From Actinocatenispora sp036503555 (GTDB lineage Bacteria; Actinomycetota; Actinomycetes; Mycobacteriales; Micromonosporaceae), in contig DASXWQ010000026.1 in assembly GCA_036503555.1 (NCBI GenBank), positions 1-64,000 of the forward strand: a stretch of 64,000 nucleotides of DNA, in the 5' to 3' direction. The notes beneath the pieces are model-generated. The model made no database searches, was not told the origin of the DNA, and saw only the letters and a list, made by a program, of their open reading frames with translations. The position numbers and the translations under genes were made by a program. Below, one piece after another: positions 9,261 to 17,969 of the stretch (positions within the stretch are counted from its first letter, which is position 1; every line of letters begins with the position of its first letter).

Positions 9261-9774
9261 TCGACGGTTCCGGGTCAACGAGTTCCAGGCCGATGGTTGC
9301 GGGACCCTCCCACGTCTCGATGTCCAGGCTGTCCTCGAGCAGCCGGATCCCGTCGTACCGGGCGATGGCCGCGGCTCGTTCACGCGCCGTCTCGTGATCA
9401 CCGTCCACCAATTCCAATCGGGCGCCCAGGGCCCTGATCCGGTCGAGTTTCGCGGCCGTCGCGAAGCGCGACGCCACCACGGTGACGTCGATCCCGCGCT
9501 TACGGCCGGACCAGGCGAGGGCCTGACCCAGGTTGCCTGCACTGGCACATACCACGTTGCGCTGCCCGCTGTCATCGAGTTGGCTCGCCACCAGCTCGGT
9601 ACCGCGGCCCTTGAAGCTACGCACCGGGTTCGTCGTCTCGAGCTTGATGCTCACCCGACATCCGAGAACCGGCTCCAGCGCTTCGCAGCGGTACAGCGGG
9701 GTGTCGAGGAACGTCGGGTCGATCACTTCGCGCGCCGACCCGATCCGAGCGGTGTCGAGACGTGTCTTCTTCAC
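9261..9774 (-). pseudogene. PLP-dependent threonine/serine dehydratase-like enzyme, truncated
   Basis: About 171 residues match the N-terminal half of fold-type II PLP enzymes: IDPTFLDTPLYRCEAL, KLETTNPVRSFKGRGTELVA (the Schiff-base Lys lies in SFKGRG) and VVCASAGNLGQALAWSGRKR. Similarity stops near ETWEGPATIGLELVD, where the glycine-rich phosphate loop and C-terminal half should follow. The frame then continues without a stop into the receiver gene. I interpret this as a deletion that removed the 3' half of a dehydratase. Confidence 0.7.
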
Positions 9775-9913
9775 GACACGAGACCCAAGCCGCCCTGCCG
9801 GTGATCACTGCACCCTGCGTTTGGAACATCGACGGCGGGCAGGCTTGTCAACGCGAGATGAGCGCAACGCGGCGCTGTCGCTCGCGATGCTGAGCGCGCA
9901 AGGTTCGGGGAAG

Positions 9914-10390
9914 TCAGAGAGGAAGCCCTCCGCTCGATGAGGAGCGTTCTCTCCCCTGCTGGTGATGCGCAAGCAGTCGGGTGAGCATGCTCGTCAAGGC
10001 CTTCCTGTCCTGGGGTGAAAGTGGAGCGAGCAGCTCGTCCTGCACCTTGTCGAGCCCTCGGTCCATTCGTTGGAGTTGCCGAGAGCCCGCTCTGGTAAGC
10101 GTCACGACGTTGCGCCTGCGGTCGCTAGGGTCCGGTGTCCGCCCGACGAAACCCTGATCGGCGAGTTCGTTGATCGCTGCCACAACGTCGCTGCGGTCCA
10201 TGTTGCACCGGCGACCGAGCTCGGCCTGGCTGGCCGCCCCGAACTCTCCCAGCGCGGCCAGGATGCGGTAGTGGTAGCCACGGGCACCCACATCAGCAAA
10301 GCTCTCAGAAGCTAGCCGGTGTGCGTACACGGCCAGCTGCGTGACCAGCCAACTCGGCTTCGCCGTCAGACGCGAAGGAACCTCATTCAC
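9914..10390 (-). CDS. MarR-family transcriptional regulator
   Basis: 158 residues with the winged-helix MarR fold: FGAASQAELGRRCNMDRSDVV as recognition helices and the wing FVGRTPDPSDRRRNVVTLT, including the conserved D-x-R-R. The start is a GTG at 10390. It is divergent from the SnoaL-like gene at 10479, and three palindromes lie in the 88-nt gap, so autoregulation together with repression of that gene is likely. The ligand is unknown, typically a phenolic or electrophile for this family. Confidence 0.88.
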   Translation of the reverse strand: MNEVPSRLTAKPSWLVTQLAVYAHRLASESFADVGARGYHYRILAALGEFGAASQAELGRRCNMDRSDVVAAINELADQGFVGRTPDPSDRRRNVVTLTRAGSRQLQRMDRGLDKVQDELLAPLSPQDRKALTSMLTRLLAHHQQGRERSSSSGGLPL

Positions 10391-10408
10391 GACATCACAT
10401 CCTACGTC

Positions 10409-10467
10409 GTTGGCGTGCCCAATGAAGCCGTGTATGGTTGGCGCGACCAACGTTAGAATACCTAACG
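10409..10467. promoter_or_regulatory. Divergent promoter with three MarR-type palindromes
   Basis: Three 5-6-bp-arm palindromes, each with a 5-nt centre, follow one another: GTTGG-N5-CCAAT (10409-10423), GTTGG-N5-CCAAC (10437-10451) and CGTTAG-N5-CTAACG (10451-10467). A -35-like TTGGCG (10410-10415) and -10-like TATGGT (10433-10438) with 17-nt spacing overlap the first two. The third ends just before the AAGGAG ribosome site of the rightward gene. Confidence 0.6.
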
Positions 10468-10478
10468 AAGGAGATGTC

Positions 10479-10892
10479 ATGCCCACGAACACTCTGATCG
10501 CCGACCGCATCGAGATCGCTGACCTGTTCACCCGCTTCGCGCTGCTGCTCGACGAAGGCCGGTGGGACGACATCGGCAGCGTCTTCGCTGAGGATGTGGT
10601 GGTCCGCTCACCCCGCGGGGGCGAACTGCACGGCATCGACTCGGTCGTCGCCTTCATGCGCCGGAGCGAGATCGAGGGGCAGAACAGCCAGCACACCACC
10701 ACCGACCTCCTGGTCGACGTCGACGGTGACGGGGCTACCGCCTCGTACAACTCGCTCGTCTACTACTACCGGGACGGTCAGGCGCCCCACTTCACCGGCG
10801 GCCTACGGCAGGCGTGCAGCCTGGTGCGCACGCCCGCTGGCTGGCGACTCCGCGAGGTGCGGATCACGCCCGCCTGGACACGCGAAGGATGA
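10479..10892 (+). CDS. SnoaL-like (nuclear transport factor 2 fold) protein
   Basis: 137 residues with the SnoaL_4 pattern: IADRIEIADLFTRFALLLDE, GRWDDIGSVFAEDVVV, a central SVVAFMRRS helix, HTTTDLLVDVDGD and the closing strands ending in REVRITPAWT. Members include small hydratases, isomerases and many of unknown function. The ATG at 10479 has an AAGGAG site 6 nt upstream. Its promoter region carries MarR-type operators, so it is probably induced by the ligand of the divergent regulator. Confidence 0.8.
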   Translation: MPTNTLIADRIEIADLFTRFALLLDEGRWDDIGSVFAEDVVVRSPRGGELHGIDSVVAFMRRSEIEGQNSQHTTTDLLVDVDGDGATASYNSLVYYYRDGQAPHFTGGLRQACSLVRTPAGWRLREVRITPAWTREG

Positions 10893-11099
10893 ACTCAGAA
10901 GGCGCGGTCGCTGAAAGTCGCCCCTCGAACGCCATGCATGACGGCGTTTTTACCGCAGGCGGACACCGCTCCGAACGGCGCGGCGCTTCCAAACAGGTTT
11001 CTTCACCAAACCAAAGATCCGTATCCCTACGGAAAGCTCACCTGCTGCATGCCCTCGCCGCGTGACATGCGTTCGACCGCAGGTGGGAGTGGAGGAAGC

Positions 11100-11756
11100 A
11101 TGGGCTACAGCGAGGAATGGGTCACCGCCCAGGCACGGCAGGCGTACGAGCGGGGGCGGGCGTCGTTCGCGGTCGACAACCAGCGAGCGGCGCTGCTGGT
11201 CATCGACATGCAGGACGAGTTCGTACGGCCCGGCTGGAGCCCGTACTGGGTGCCCGCGGCAACCCGGATGGCAACCCGGTTGCGCGCTCTCGTCGACCAC
11301 TGCCGTGCCCAGGAAGTCCCCGTCATCTGGACCATCTTCGACAACACGCACCTCGGGCTCGACCGGCCGCACGCGTTGCGATTCCTCCCGCACTCCGACA
11401 CCGACTGGCACCGGCCAGCTCCCGCCGAGATCTGGGCGCAGATGGGTCGTCGTGACGACGAGGTCCTCATCCGCAAACCCTCCTACGGGGCGTTCTACGA
11501 CACCCCGCTCGACACCATCCTCCGCAACCTCGGCCGCGACACGGTCATCGTCACCGGAACGCTCACCAACTACTGCTGCGGGACCACCGCCCGGCAGGCG
11601 TACGAGCGCGGATACAAGGTCGTGTTCGGCGCCGACGTGACCGCCACCGACGACGAGTCCCGGCAGGAGCCGGAACTTGCCGTACTGCGCAAGGGTTTCG
11701 CTCTCGTGCTCACGGCGGACGAGATCACCGACCAACTGCACAGCACTGATATGTGA
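11100..11756 (+). CDS. Isochorismatase-like cysteine hydrolase
   Basis: 218 residues with the family's catalytic residues: Asp in LLVIDMQDEFV, Lys in LIRKPSYGAFYDT, and Cys in VTGTLTNYCCGTTARQAYER. These hydrolases cleave amides or vinyl ethers (isochorismate, nicotinamide, N-carbamoyl compounds); the substrate is not predictable here. The ATG follows GGAGG by 4 nt. Sequence from 10893 to 11099 shows no gene. Confidence 0.85.
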   Translation: MGYSEEWVTAQARQAYERGRASFAVDNQRAALLVIDMQDEFVRPGWSPYWVPAATRMATRLRALVDHCRAQEVPVIWTIFDNTHLGLDRPHALRFLPHSDTDWHRPAPAEIWAQMGRRDDEVLIRKPSYGAFYDTPLDTILRNLGRDTVIVTGTLTNYCCGTTARQAYERGYKVVFGADVTATDDESRQEPELAVLRKGFALVLTADEITDQLHSTDM

Positions 11757-11885
11757 CGAACTCGCGTCGAAGTCATGTCGACCAGACGTCGCGGATATCG
11801 CGGCGTCGGTGGACCCGGCAGGGATGCGCAGTCGCTGCCGGTCCACTTTGGATGGTGGTCCCGCACAACAGGAGCTATCTCCAAG

Positions 11886-12200
11886 GTGACCGAGCAGGAG
11901 TTCGCTGCGGCAGGCTTCACCGCCGAGCTGTCGGCACTGGACAGCGAGTGGGCTGCCACGATGCGGTTGGCAGACCCCGTCGCTGTGTACCGCAGTGAAC
12001 AGGCACTCGGTGGTACGTCGCTACGTGAAACGCTGGCGAACCTGCCGATGCCGCGAGTTTTCATCGAGGGCGGCCAAACGGAACCGCTCGCGGGCCGCGA
12101 TGCCCTCGCCGCTGAGGGGGTCGAGTTTCGAGTCGTGCCAGATTCGGGGCACAACGTCATGCTCGACGCGCCCGATGCGTTCGTGGCGGCATTGCGCTGA
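11886..12200 (+). pseudogene. Alpha/beta hydrolase, C-terminal half
   Basis: 104 residues from a possible GTG resemble the end of an alpha/beta hydrolase: MRLADPVAVYRSEQAL in the cap region, the strand MPRVFIEGGQTEPL and the catalytic-His motif VVPDSGHNVMLDAPDAFVAAL. The nucleophile elbow and N-terminal half are missing. It is most likely a 5'-deleted gene, although a short protein could be made. Confidence 0.6.
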
Positions 12201-12383
12201 CTAATCGAGCATCTGATGTCTCGGGTTCAGGCCGCCCGTGCACCGGCAACCACGGGACGCTGTCGGCGACGGGAGTCAGTCCGGCACGAGGGTCATCAGG
12301 CATCACTCGAGTCGGGCCCGCCGACATTCGTCGGCGGCCAGGGTCCACGTACGGATCAGGCAGCGGATTGATTGGGAGGCAAC

Positions 12384-13019
12384 ATGGAGCCGTATGACGT
12401 GACGTTCCTCGAGGCGGCGCGGACGGCGCTGGCACTCCTCGGACATGACCAGGTCCGAGCCAGATGGGACGCACCGAGCGTGCTTCCGCGGATGAGCGTG
12501 GGCATGCTCGCCTGCCATCTTGGTCGCCAACTCGAACGCACACACGAGATCCTGCCGATCCCTGGAACGGGCGATCCGATCGGCGAGCCGGCCGAACACT
12601 ACCGTCGGGCTGCGTGGGTGACCGCGACGTCGCTGGACGACCCGAGCATGGATCGGTCGACCGACGAACAGCAGGCCGCTGCCGGGCTCGACGCGATGAT
12701 CGCCCGATGCGACGCGGCATTCCAGTCGCTCGACGCGCTGCTGTCTGCGGGGAAGGCCGCGGCGGTGGTAACCGTTCCCTGGCAGGGCTGGAGCCTGCGC
12801 CGCGCCGACTTCCTGCTCACCCGGCAGCTGGAAATCGTGGTACACAGTGACGACCTCGCACGCTCGATCGACGTTGCCACTCCGGAGTTCGCGCCGGAGG
12901 CGATCGAGCCGGTGCTGCACCTGCTGGTCGACCTGGCCGCCGCGCGACACGGGCAGTCCGCGCTGATCAGCGCACTGGCCCGGCGCGAGCGCCAACCCGA
13001 CACCATCAGCGCCTTCTGA
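12384..13019 (+). CDS. Maleylpyruvate-isomerase-like (MDMPI, DinB fold) protein 1
   Basis: 211 residues with the mycothiol-dependent maleylpyruvate isomerase pattern: a long N-terminal helix ending in MLACHLGRQLERTHEIL (metal-binding His), the middle region DAAFQSLDALL, and the signature QLEIVVHSDDLARSIDV with a second His. Members bind a divalent metal and use or act on mycothiol conjugates. A GGGAGG site precedes the ATG at 12384. It is one of three such genes within 6.3 kb, and LysE follows on the same strand. Confidence 0.75.
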   Translation: MEPYDVTFLEAARTALALLGHDQVRARWDAPSVLPRMSVGMLACHLGRQLERTHEILPIPGTGDPIGEPAEHYRRAAWVTATSLDDPSMDRSTDEQQAAAGLDAMIARCDAAFQSLDALLSAGKAAAVVTVPWQGWSLRRADFLLTRQLEIVVHSDDLARSIDVATPEFAPEAIEPVLHLLVDLAAARHGQSALISALARRERQPDTISAF

Positions 13020-13104
13020 CCGGTCGGCATCGGCAGCACCGGCCCCGTCCCGTCGCCAACGCCAACGCCACACCACCGCACATCCTCAACGTCTCTATCA
13101 TCCA

Positions 13105-13746
13105 ATGATGCCCACGCCTGATCGGTTCCTGGCCTTCGCGCTGGCCGCAGTGCTCATCATCGCGATTCCTGGACCCGGAGTGCTGTTCGTCATCGGCCGC
13201 GCCCTGTCGAGTGGTCGACGTGTCGCCATGGCGTCGGCGCTCGGGCAAGAAGCGGGAGGCTTCGTCCTCGTGACGGCCGTGGCGCTGGGAATCGGCTCGG
13301 TGATGGAACGCTCCGTGCTGCTGTTCACCGTGGTGAAGCTGATCGGCGCGGCGTACCTGATCGTCCTGGGTATCCAGGCCATCGTCCGGCGCCACGCGCA
13401 CACCTCGGCCGGGATGGTCCCGGGTACACACGGTGTCCGGGCGCTGCGCGACGGGTTCCTGGTCGGGGTCACCAATCCCAAGGGGGCGGTCTTCTTCGCC
13501 GCCGTACTACCCCAGTTCACCGACCGCGCCAGCGGGCACATCCCGCTCCAGATACTGCTGCTCGGTGCGGTGTTCGTGGTGATCGCTCTCGTCTTCGACG
13601 CGGCGTGGAGCCTGCTCGCCGCCGGCGCCCGCACCTGGTTCGCCGGCTCACCCAAGCGACTGGCACGCATCAACGGAACCGGTGGATGCGCGATGATTGC
13701 CCTGGGAGCTGCCGTTGCCCTGACAGGCCAGAAGAACGTCTCCTGA
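13105..13746 (+). CDS. LysE/RhtB-family amino-acid exporter
   Basis: 213 residues with six membrane segments. The N-terminal LAAVLIIAIPGPGVLFVIGRALSSG holds the family's P-G-P motif, and GFLVGVTNPKGAVFFAAVLPQF is the conserved loop-helix. LysE proteins export amino acids or derivatives across the cytoplasmic membrane. Either of two adjacent ATGs may start it. It lies 85 nt after the MDMPI gene and may share its transcript. Confidence 0.88.
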   Translation: MMPTPDRFLAFALAAVLIIAIPGPGVLFVIGRALSSGRRVAMASALGQEAGGFVLVTAVALGIGSVMERSVLLFTVVKLIGAAYLIVLGIQAIVRRHAHTSAGMVPGTHGVRALRDGFLVGVTNPKGAVFFAAVLPQFTDRASGHIPLQILLLGAVFVVIALVFDAAWSLLAAGARTWFAGSPKRLARINGTGGCAMIALGAAVALTGQKNVS

Positions 13747-14680
13747 ACGTCGTCCCGCAATCAAGGGACGGATGGCTCGCTGGTCTTGGCGTGGAGCAGA
13801 CGATCAGAGCCGACCGGCCGTCGTGGATCCCGGTGTCCACCGTCCTGTCCGGGCGGCAGTCCTGGCGGCCAATGGATACTGTCGCTGGTCACGGGATGGA
13901 CAGACCGCTGCCGGCCATCGTCGAGCCCCCGGGCCGATCGGATGCTGTCGATCGCGGTGTTGTACCCGACAAACCTGAGGCTGCGGTGGGACCGCTGTTC
14001 GGTACCGAAGTCGGCCGCTGCCCGGATCCTCGACGCCTCGCGCCGTATCTGGCGCTGGCTCCTGCCAGACGCCGGCATCCGGCGAACACGGAGCTGGTCA
14101 TTGCGCTCGGGAAACCCTTGTCCAGCAACCGAAGTAGCCACACTGCATACTGGACGATGTGAAGGAGTCCTGCGACGGGCCGACGGCGTTGCCGAGGAAA
14201 CCAGGCTGTCACCGTTACCCCACGAGAGCCCCCGTCACGGCGAACCGCCCGCCGCAGCAAGGGAAGCAGGACCTCAACATCGGCCGCGATCGCGCATACC
14301 CGTGTCGCACACGCCCTGGCACGCACGAAGGTATGGAGGCCCTCCGCGGGTGCTGCCAGGAAGCCCCTCGGTATCTGGTAGGCCGCCCGCGGCATCCGCT
14401 GTGTTCGGCCGTCTACCGGCTTGGCTCACCTGACTGGCGAGGCCACCGTCGGAAGCGGTCATGCCCCAGCCGCTGCCGGCGACGGGCCGCGTACGGAGCA
14501 TGAAGCTCGTGTTCCGCTTGTCGGAGCTTCCGGAAACGAGGCGGGCCACATGCGAAATGAACGAGACAGCTGGGGCGTTGCGACCAACGTCTCCTGTCAG
14601 CAACCTTCGTTCGGACAGTAGGCGATCGCGCGATGATCCCTGGGCGGGATCACCGCTTCACATGTCAAGGAGTCCCGCTG
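13747..14680. other. Region without a recognisable gene
   Basis: 934 nt with short overlapping open frames on both strands but no family motif, convincing start site or codon pattern that I would accept. Decayed coding sequence is likely, but I cannot name it. Confidence 0.4.
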
Positions 14681-15115
14681 ATGGTCAGTGTGAGCAGGGA
14701 GAATGCGGAACAGACGGAGCATCGGCTACGCCGTGTGATCGCTCAGGCTGATCTCATCGTGCACGACGGCGTCTGGTGTTTTGAGGAGTTTCCGGCTGAC
14801 CGGCCGCCAGCTCTCACCCGCGAGACGCTTGCGATCGTTCGAGATCAGGAGAGTTGGAGCCGCTTGGTCCCGCTCACTCAGCAGCGCGATGGCGTCGAAC
14901 GCTTCGGAGTCTTCTCCTTCCATTTCACTGACCAACTGGACAACAGTGGTTTCGTCGGGTGGCTCGCCACCCACCTCAAGGTCGAGCTGGGGACCGGCAT
15001 ATTTGTTGTCTGCGGCAGCAACGGCGCCCGCGGCGGCATCTATGACTACTGGGGTTGTCCGATCGACTTGTTGGATCAGGCCATCACGGTCGTCGGGACG
15101 CTGCGATCCAGCTGA
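14681..15115 (+). CDS. DUF6196-like protein
   Basis: 144 residues: a helical start (ENAEQTEHRLRRVIAQADLI), then alternating strands with VHDGVWCFEEFPADRPP, VERFGVFSFHFTDQLDNSGF and the C-terminal block GIFVVCGSNGARGGIYDYWG. I associate this with the actinobacterial DUF6196 family from memory; its function is unknown. The ATG at 14681 follows AAGGAG by 8 nt and gives the family-like N-terminus. There is no operon partner; the 330 nt that follow hold no gene. Confidence 0.6.
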   Translation: MVSVSRENAEQTEHRLRRVIAQADLIVHDGVWCFEEFPADRPPALTRETLAIVRDQESWSRLVPLTQQRDGVERFGVFSFHFTDQLDNSGFVGWLATHLKVELGTGIFVVCGSNGARGGIYDYWGCPIDLLDQAITVVGTLRSS

Positions 15116-15445
15116 CCTGCATGACAGCCGACGATCCTCCGCAGGCGACGACGACGATCCACAGCTGGGTACGAGAGCCCATGCCGGGCTTACGCGCTCA
15201 AGCGCGCTGATGCACGCCCACCTGCCGAACGCACCGTGTCGCCCGTCCTCCCCTCGCGATCCCCTTGCCGCGGGTCGGGCGCCCGTACACGGTGGACGGC
15301 GCACGCACACAAACATGCCGACGGCCTACGTGCCGGGTTCCGAAACCCTCTGTGTTCGGTGGTCTCGCCTGCTTGTCGTGATGGAGGATCGCCCGGGTGA
15401 ACGCGGCTTGACCGCCCCGCGGTGCCCAGTCACTAGACTTCCGGC

Positions 15446-16072
15446 GTGCTCTCCGCCTTTCTCGACACCGCCGAGGTGGTGTCTGGACTTGTGTGCTCGC
15501 CGGTGTTGGCCGAACGCTGGGAGCAGCCCAGCGCGTTGGCAGAGTTCCGGATCAGCGGCCTGGCCGGGCATCTGGCACGAGCGGTGTTCAATGTCGAGCG
15601 CTGGCTGGCAGAACCAGCCCCGAACGGTGGGCCGACCATCGATGCTGTCGCCTACTTCCTGGCAGGAGCGGGACCCGCACCCGATCTTGCTGACGTCGTG
15701 CCGCATCGGATACGCCAGCTGGGCGAGCACGAGGCGAGGCACGGGCCGAGCAGCCTGGCCGAGGAACTCAGCGACACACGCGCCCGGCTCGCCACGCTGT
15801 TGCGTACCCTGCCGCCGGATCGGCCAGTCAGCGTGTTCGGCCACGTTCTCCGACTCGACGAGTGCCTGCTGACCCGAATCGTGGAACTGGTCGTCCACCT
15901 CGATGACCTCGCCGTGAGCCTGAACGTTCCCACCCCACCTGTGCCTGCCGAGGCCACCGCTGCCGTCGCCGCCTGTCTCGCCCATATTGCCGTGGCCCGT
16001 CACGGCTTCCTCCCGGTGATGCGGACCCTGTCTCGTCGCGAGCGCGCTGCCGGTTCGATCGCTGTGTTCTAG
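15446..16072 (+). CDS. Maleylpyruvate-isomerase-like (MDMPI, DinB fold) protein 2
   Basis: 208 residues starting at GTG 15446. The layout is that of the protein at 12384: ISGLAGHLARAVFNVERWLA near residue 35, the C-terminal signature RIVELVVHLDDLAVSLNV, then HIAVARHGFLPVMRTLSRRE. The last segment resembles RHGQSALISALARRE of the first copy, so the two are diverged paralogues. Likely a mycothiol- or metal-dependent enzyme; the substrate is unknown. Confidence 0.72.
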   Translation: MLSAFLDTAEVVSGLVCSPVLAERWEQPSALAEFRISGLAGHLARAVFNVERWLAEPAPNGGPTIDAVAYFLAGAGPAPDLADVVPHRIRQLGEHEARHGPSSLAEELSDTRARLATLLRTLPPDRPVSVFGHVLRLDECLLTRIVELVVHLDDLAVSLNVPTPPVPAEATAAVAACLAHIAVARHGFLPVMRTLSRRERAAGSIAVF

Positions 16073-16713
16073 CCTGCATCCAGGCACCTTGGCCTCTTGT
16101 GCCGACGGTCCAGTCACGGCTTTCGATCTCATCGGGCGAGCGAGGTCACGACGTAGTCAGGCGCCCTGTCAGTGCGTCCAGATGACTGTGGTGGGCCGTG
16201 TCGACGCGGTTAGGGTGCGGTCGCCTCGCCGGACAGCGGCCGATGTGCTGCAGGATGCGGCGTGGTCTCCGGTTCGACCGGCGAGACGCTGTCAGCGTGC
16301 ATGTCCTCGGCGAGGCATTCGTAGCCGCGGTCGTCGTCGGCCACGATGGGAACGCACGACGCTGAGCGCGTCCAGCAGAAGAGAGACCTGTGCACCGATC
16401 GAGCCGGCCCGGCCAGACAGTGGAAGACCACGACGCCTGCCGGCTCGTGCGTCAGTTGCGGTAGAGCGACACCGCACCTGTCGTGTGCGCGAGGTGTGTC
16501 GAGAGCCCTCGCGTGGTTGTTGACATAGCCTGCCCGGCCCCGATGACGGCGACACCGTGATCGTGCACCCGATGGATCGGCCGGCCGCAACCTCGACGAC
16601 TTGCGCGATCTGTGCGGACCTTCGCGGCAAGGCTGTGTGCGGCCGAGCTCGTCGAGGAGAACTGTTCGAGATTCTGTCTGGTGGTCGGCTGACGAGGTCG
16701 TCGACTGGTGGCC
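16073..16713. other. Region without a recognisable gene
   Basis: 641 nt between convergent genes. Small frames exist on both strands, but none shows a domain, a good ribosome site or sustained coding character. Confidence 0.4.
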
Positions 16714-17187
16714 TCAGGGTTCAGTTGCGGTCTCGGAGTCCGGGCTCAGGTGCGCCATCAGGGCCTCGCTGATCTCGCCGAGCTGCCGGATCTGTCGAGG
16801 CGTGAGCAGATCGATGAGATGTGCACGCACACTCTCCACATGCGTTGGGGCCGCGGCCTTCAGCGCAGCCAGTCCGTCATCGGTGAGTATGGCCAGCCAG
16901 CCGCGGCGGTCGCCAGCACAGTGCTCTCGCCGGACCCAGCCCGACTCTTCCAGCTTGCCGACCGCATGCGAGATACGACTGGGGCTGGAGTCGGTGTACT
17001 GGGCCAGTTCGCTCATGCGCAGTGTCCGGGCTGGGGCCTCCGAGAGCATGACCAGTAGCTCGTAGTAGGTGATGGGCATGCCGGCTGCGGACCTCAGGTC
17101 GCGGTCCAGACGGTGGGTCAGCAGGCGCATCACGGGCCCGAAGGCACGCCACGTGCGTTGCTCGTCGTCGGTCAGCCATCTCACCAC
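16714..17187 (-). CDS. MarR-family transcriptional regulator
   Basis: 157 residues with the MarR fold: the helix MPITYYELLVMLSEAPARTL, recognition helices MSELAQYTDSSPSRISHAV and the wing GWVRREHCAGDRRGWLAILT. The start is GTG 17187. It is divergent from the YceI gene at 17273. Two 19-nt inverted copies of one element, plus a 10-bp palindrome, fill the 85-nt gap, arguing that this protein binds there and represses both genes. Confidence 0.9.
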   Translation of the reverse strand: MVRWLTDDEQRTWRAFGPVMRLLTHRLDRDLRSAAGMPITYYELLVMLSEAPARTLRMSELAQYTDSSPSRISHAVGKLEESGWVRREHCAGDRRGWLAILTDDGLAALKAAAPTHVESVRAHLIDLLTPRQIRQLGEISEALMAHLSPDSETATEP

Positions 17188-17199
17188 GACAGCATTCTA

Positions 17200-17264
17200 C
17201 TCAACAGTTGCGCGCTGAAGTACTTCGGCGTACGGTCGTGATGTTTCAGCGCTCAACTATTGAG
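17200..17264. promoter_or_regulatory. Paired inverted operator elements between MarR and YceI genes
   Basis: The element at 17200-17218 and the reverse complement of 17246-17264 agree at 17 of 19 positions (core CTCAAYAGTTG, then NGCGCTGA). Each contains its own small palindrome, CAAC-A-GTTG or CTCAA-CTA-TTGAG. Midway lies a perfect palindrome, GAAGTACTTC (17217-17226). The right element abuts the ribosome site of the YceI gene. Confidence 0.65.
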
Positions 17265-17272
17265 GAGTGAAT

Positions 17273-17818
17273 ATGTATGCAGCGGAGCTCACCGGTGACT
17301 ACACGATCGACGCTGCCCATAGCCGGTTCGGCTTCGTAGCACGTCATGCAATGGTCACCAAGGTGCGTGGCAGCCTCCCCATCGTGGAGGCCACCGCTCA
17401 ACTCGACGCCGCGGACCCGAGCGCGTCCCACGTGCGCATCGTGCTGCTCGCGGCCGGTGTCAACACCGGCAATCCGCAGCGTGACGGCCACCTGCGCGCC
17501 AGCGACTTCCTCGACGCCGAGTCCCATCCCCACATCACCTTCACCAGCACCGCCGTCAAGCACATCGACGGCGACCTGTTCGAGGTCGCGGGCTTACTGA
17601 GCATCCGCGGTACCACCCGTGAGGTGACCATCCCGCTGGAGTTCACCGGTACCGCCGTGGACACTCAAGGGCTGACCCGGGTCGGCTTCGAGGGCACCAC
17701 CGTGATCAACCGCAAGGACTATGGCGTCAACTTCAACGCCGTTCTGGAGACCGGTGGAGTGATGATCTCCGAGAAGATCACCCTCGAATTCGACCTGTCC
17801 GCCGTCAAGACAGCCTGA
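17273..17818 (+). CDS. YceI-family protein
   Basis: 181 residues with the YceI lipocalin-like barrel pattern: GDYTIDAAHSRFGFVARHAM at the start, VRGSLPIVEATAQL, GHLRASDFLDAESHPHITFT in the middle, and LTRVGFEGTTVINRKDYGV near the end. The family binds polyisoprenoid or similar lipids and is often stress-induced. There is no signal peptide, so it is cytoplasmic. The ATG at 17273 lies 5 nt after GGAG; an in-frame GTG two codons earlier overlaps that site. It is probably under the divergent MarR regulator. Confidence 0.88.
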   Translation: MYAAELTGDYTIDAAHSRFGFVARHAMVTKVRGSLPIVEATAQLDAADPSASHVRIVLLAAGVNTGNPQRDGHLRASDFLDAESHPHITFTSTAVKHIDGDLFEVAGLLSIRGTTREVTIPLEFTGTAVDTQGLTRVGFEGTTVINRKDYGVNFNAVLETGGVMISEKITLEFDLSAVKTA

Positions 17819-17969
17819 GCACACCCGCCGCGCGAATCGCCGCCAGGGTTGCCGCACCCCCGGCAGGAAACCGTTGGCGGTCCGAACCGCGTGACAGTTT
17901 CGAGTGTGAGCGCAGCCCTGTCGCCATGGGCGACTCCCCGTACACCACCGGACATGGAGATGAACCGAC

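Noticed and set aside
13761..14600. Overlapping leftward frames of 109-168 codons
   Set aside because: No motif, no ribosome site and mutually incompatible frames; treated as non-coding or decayed.
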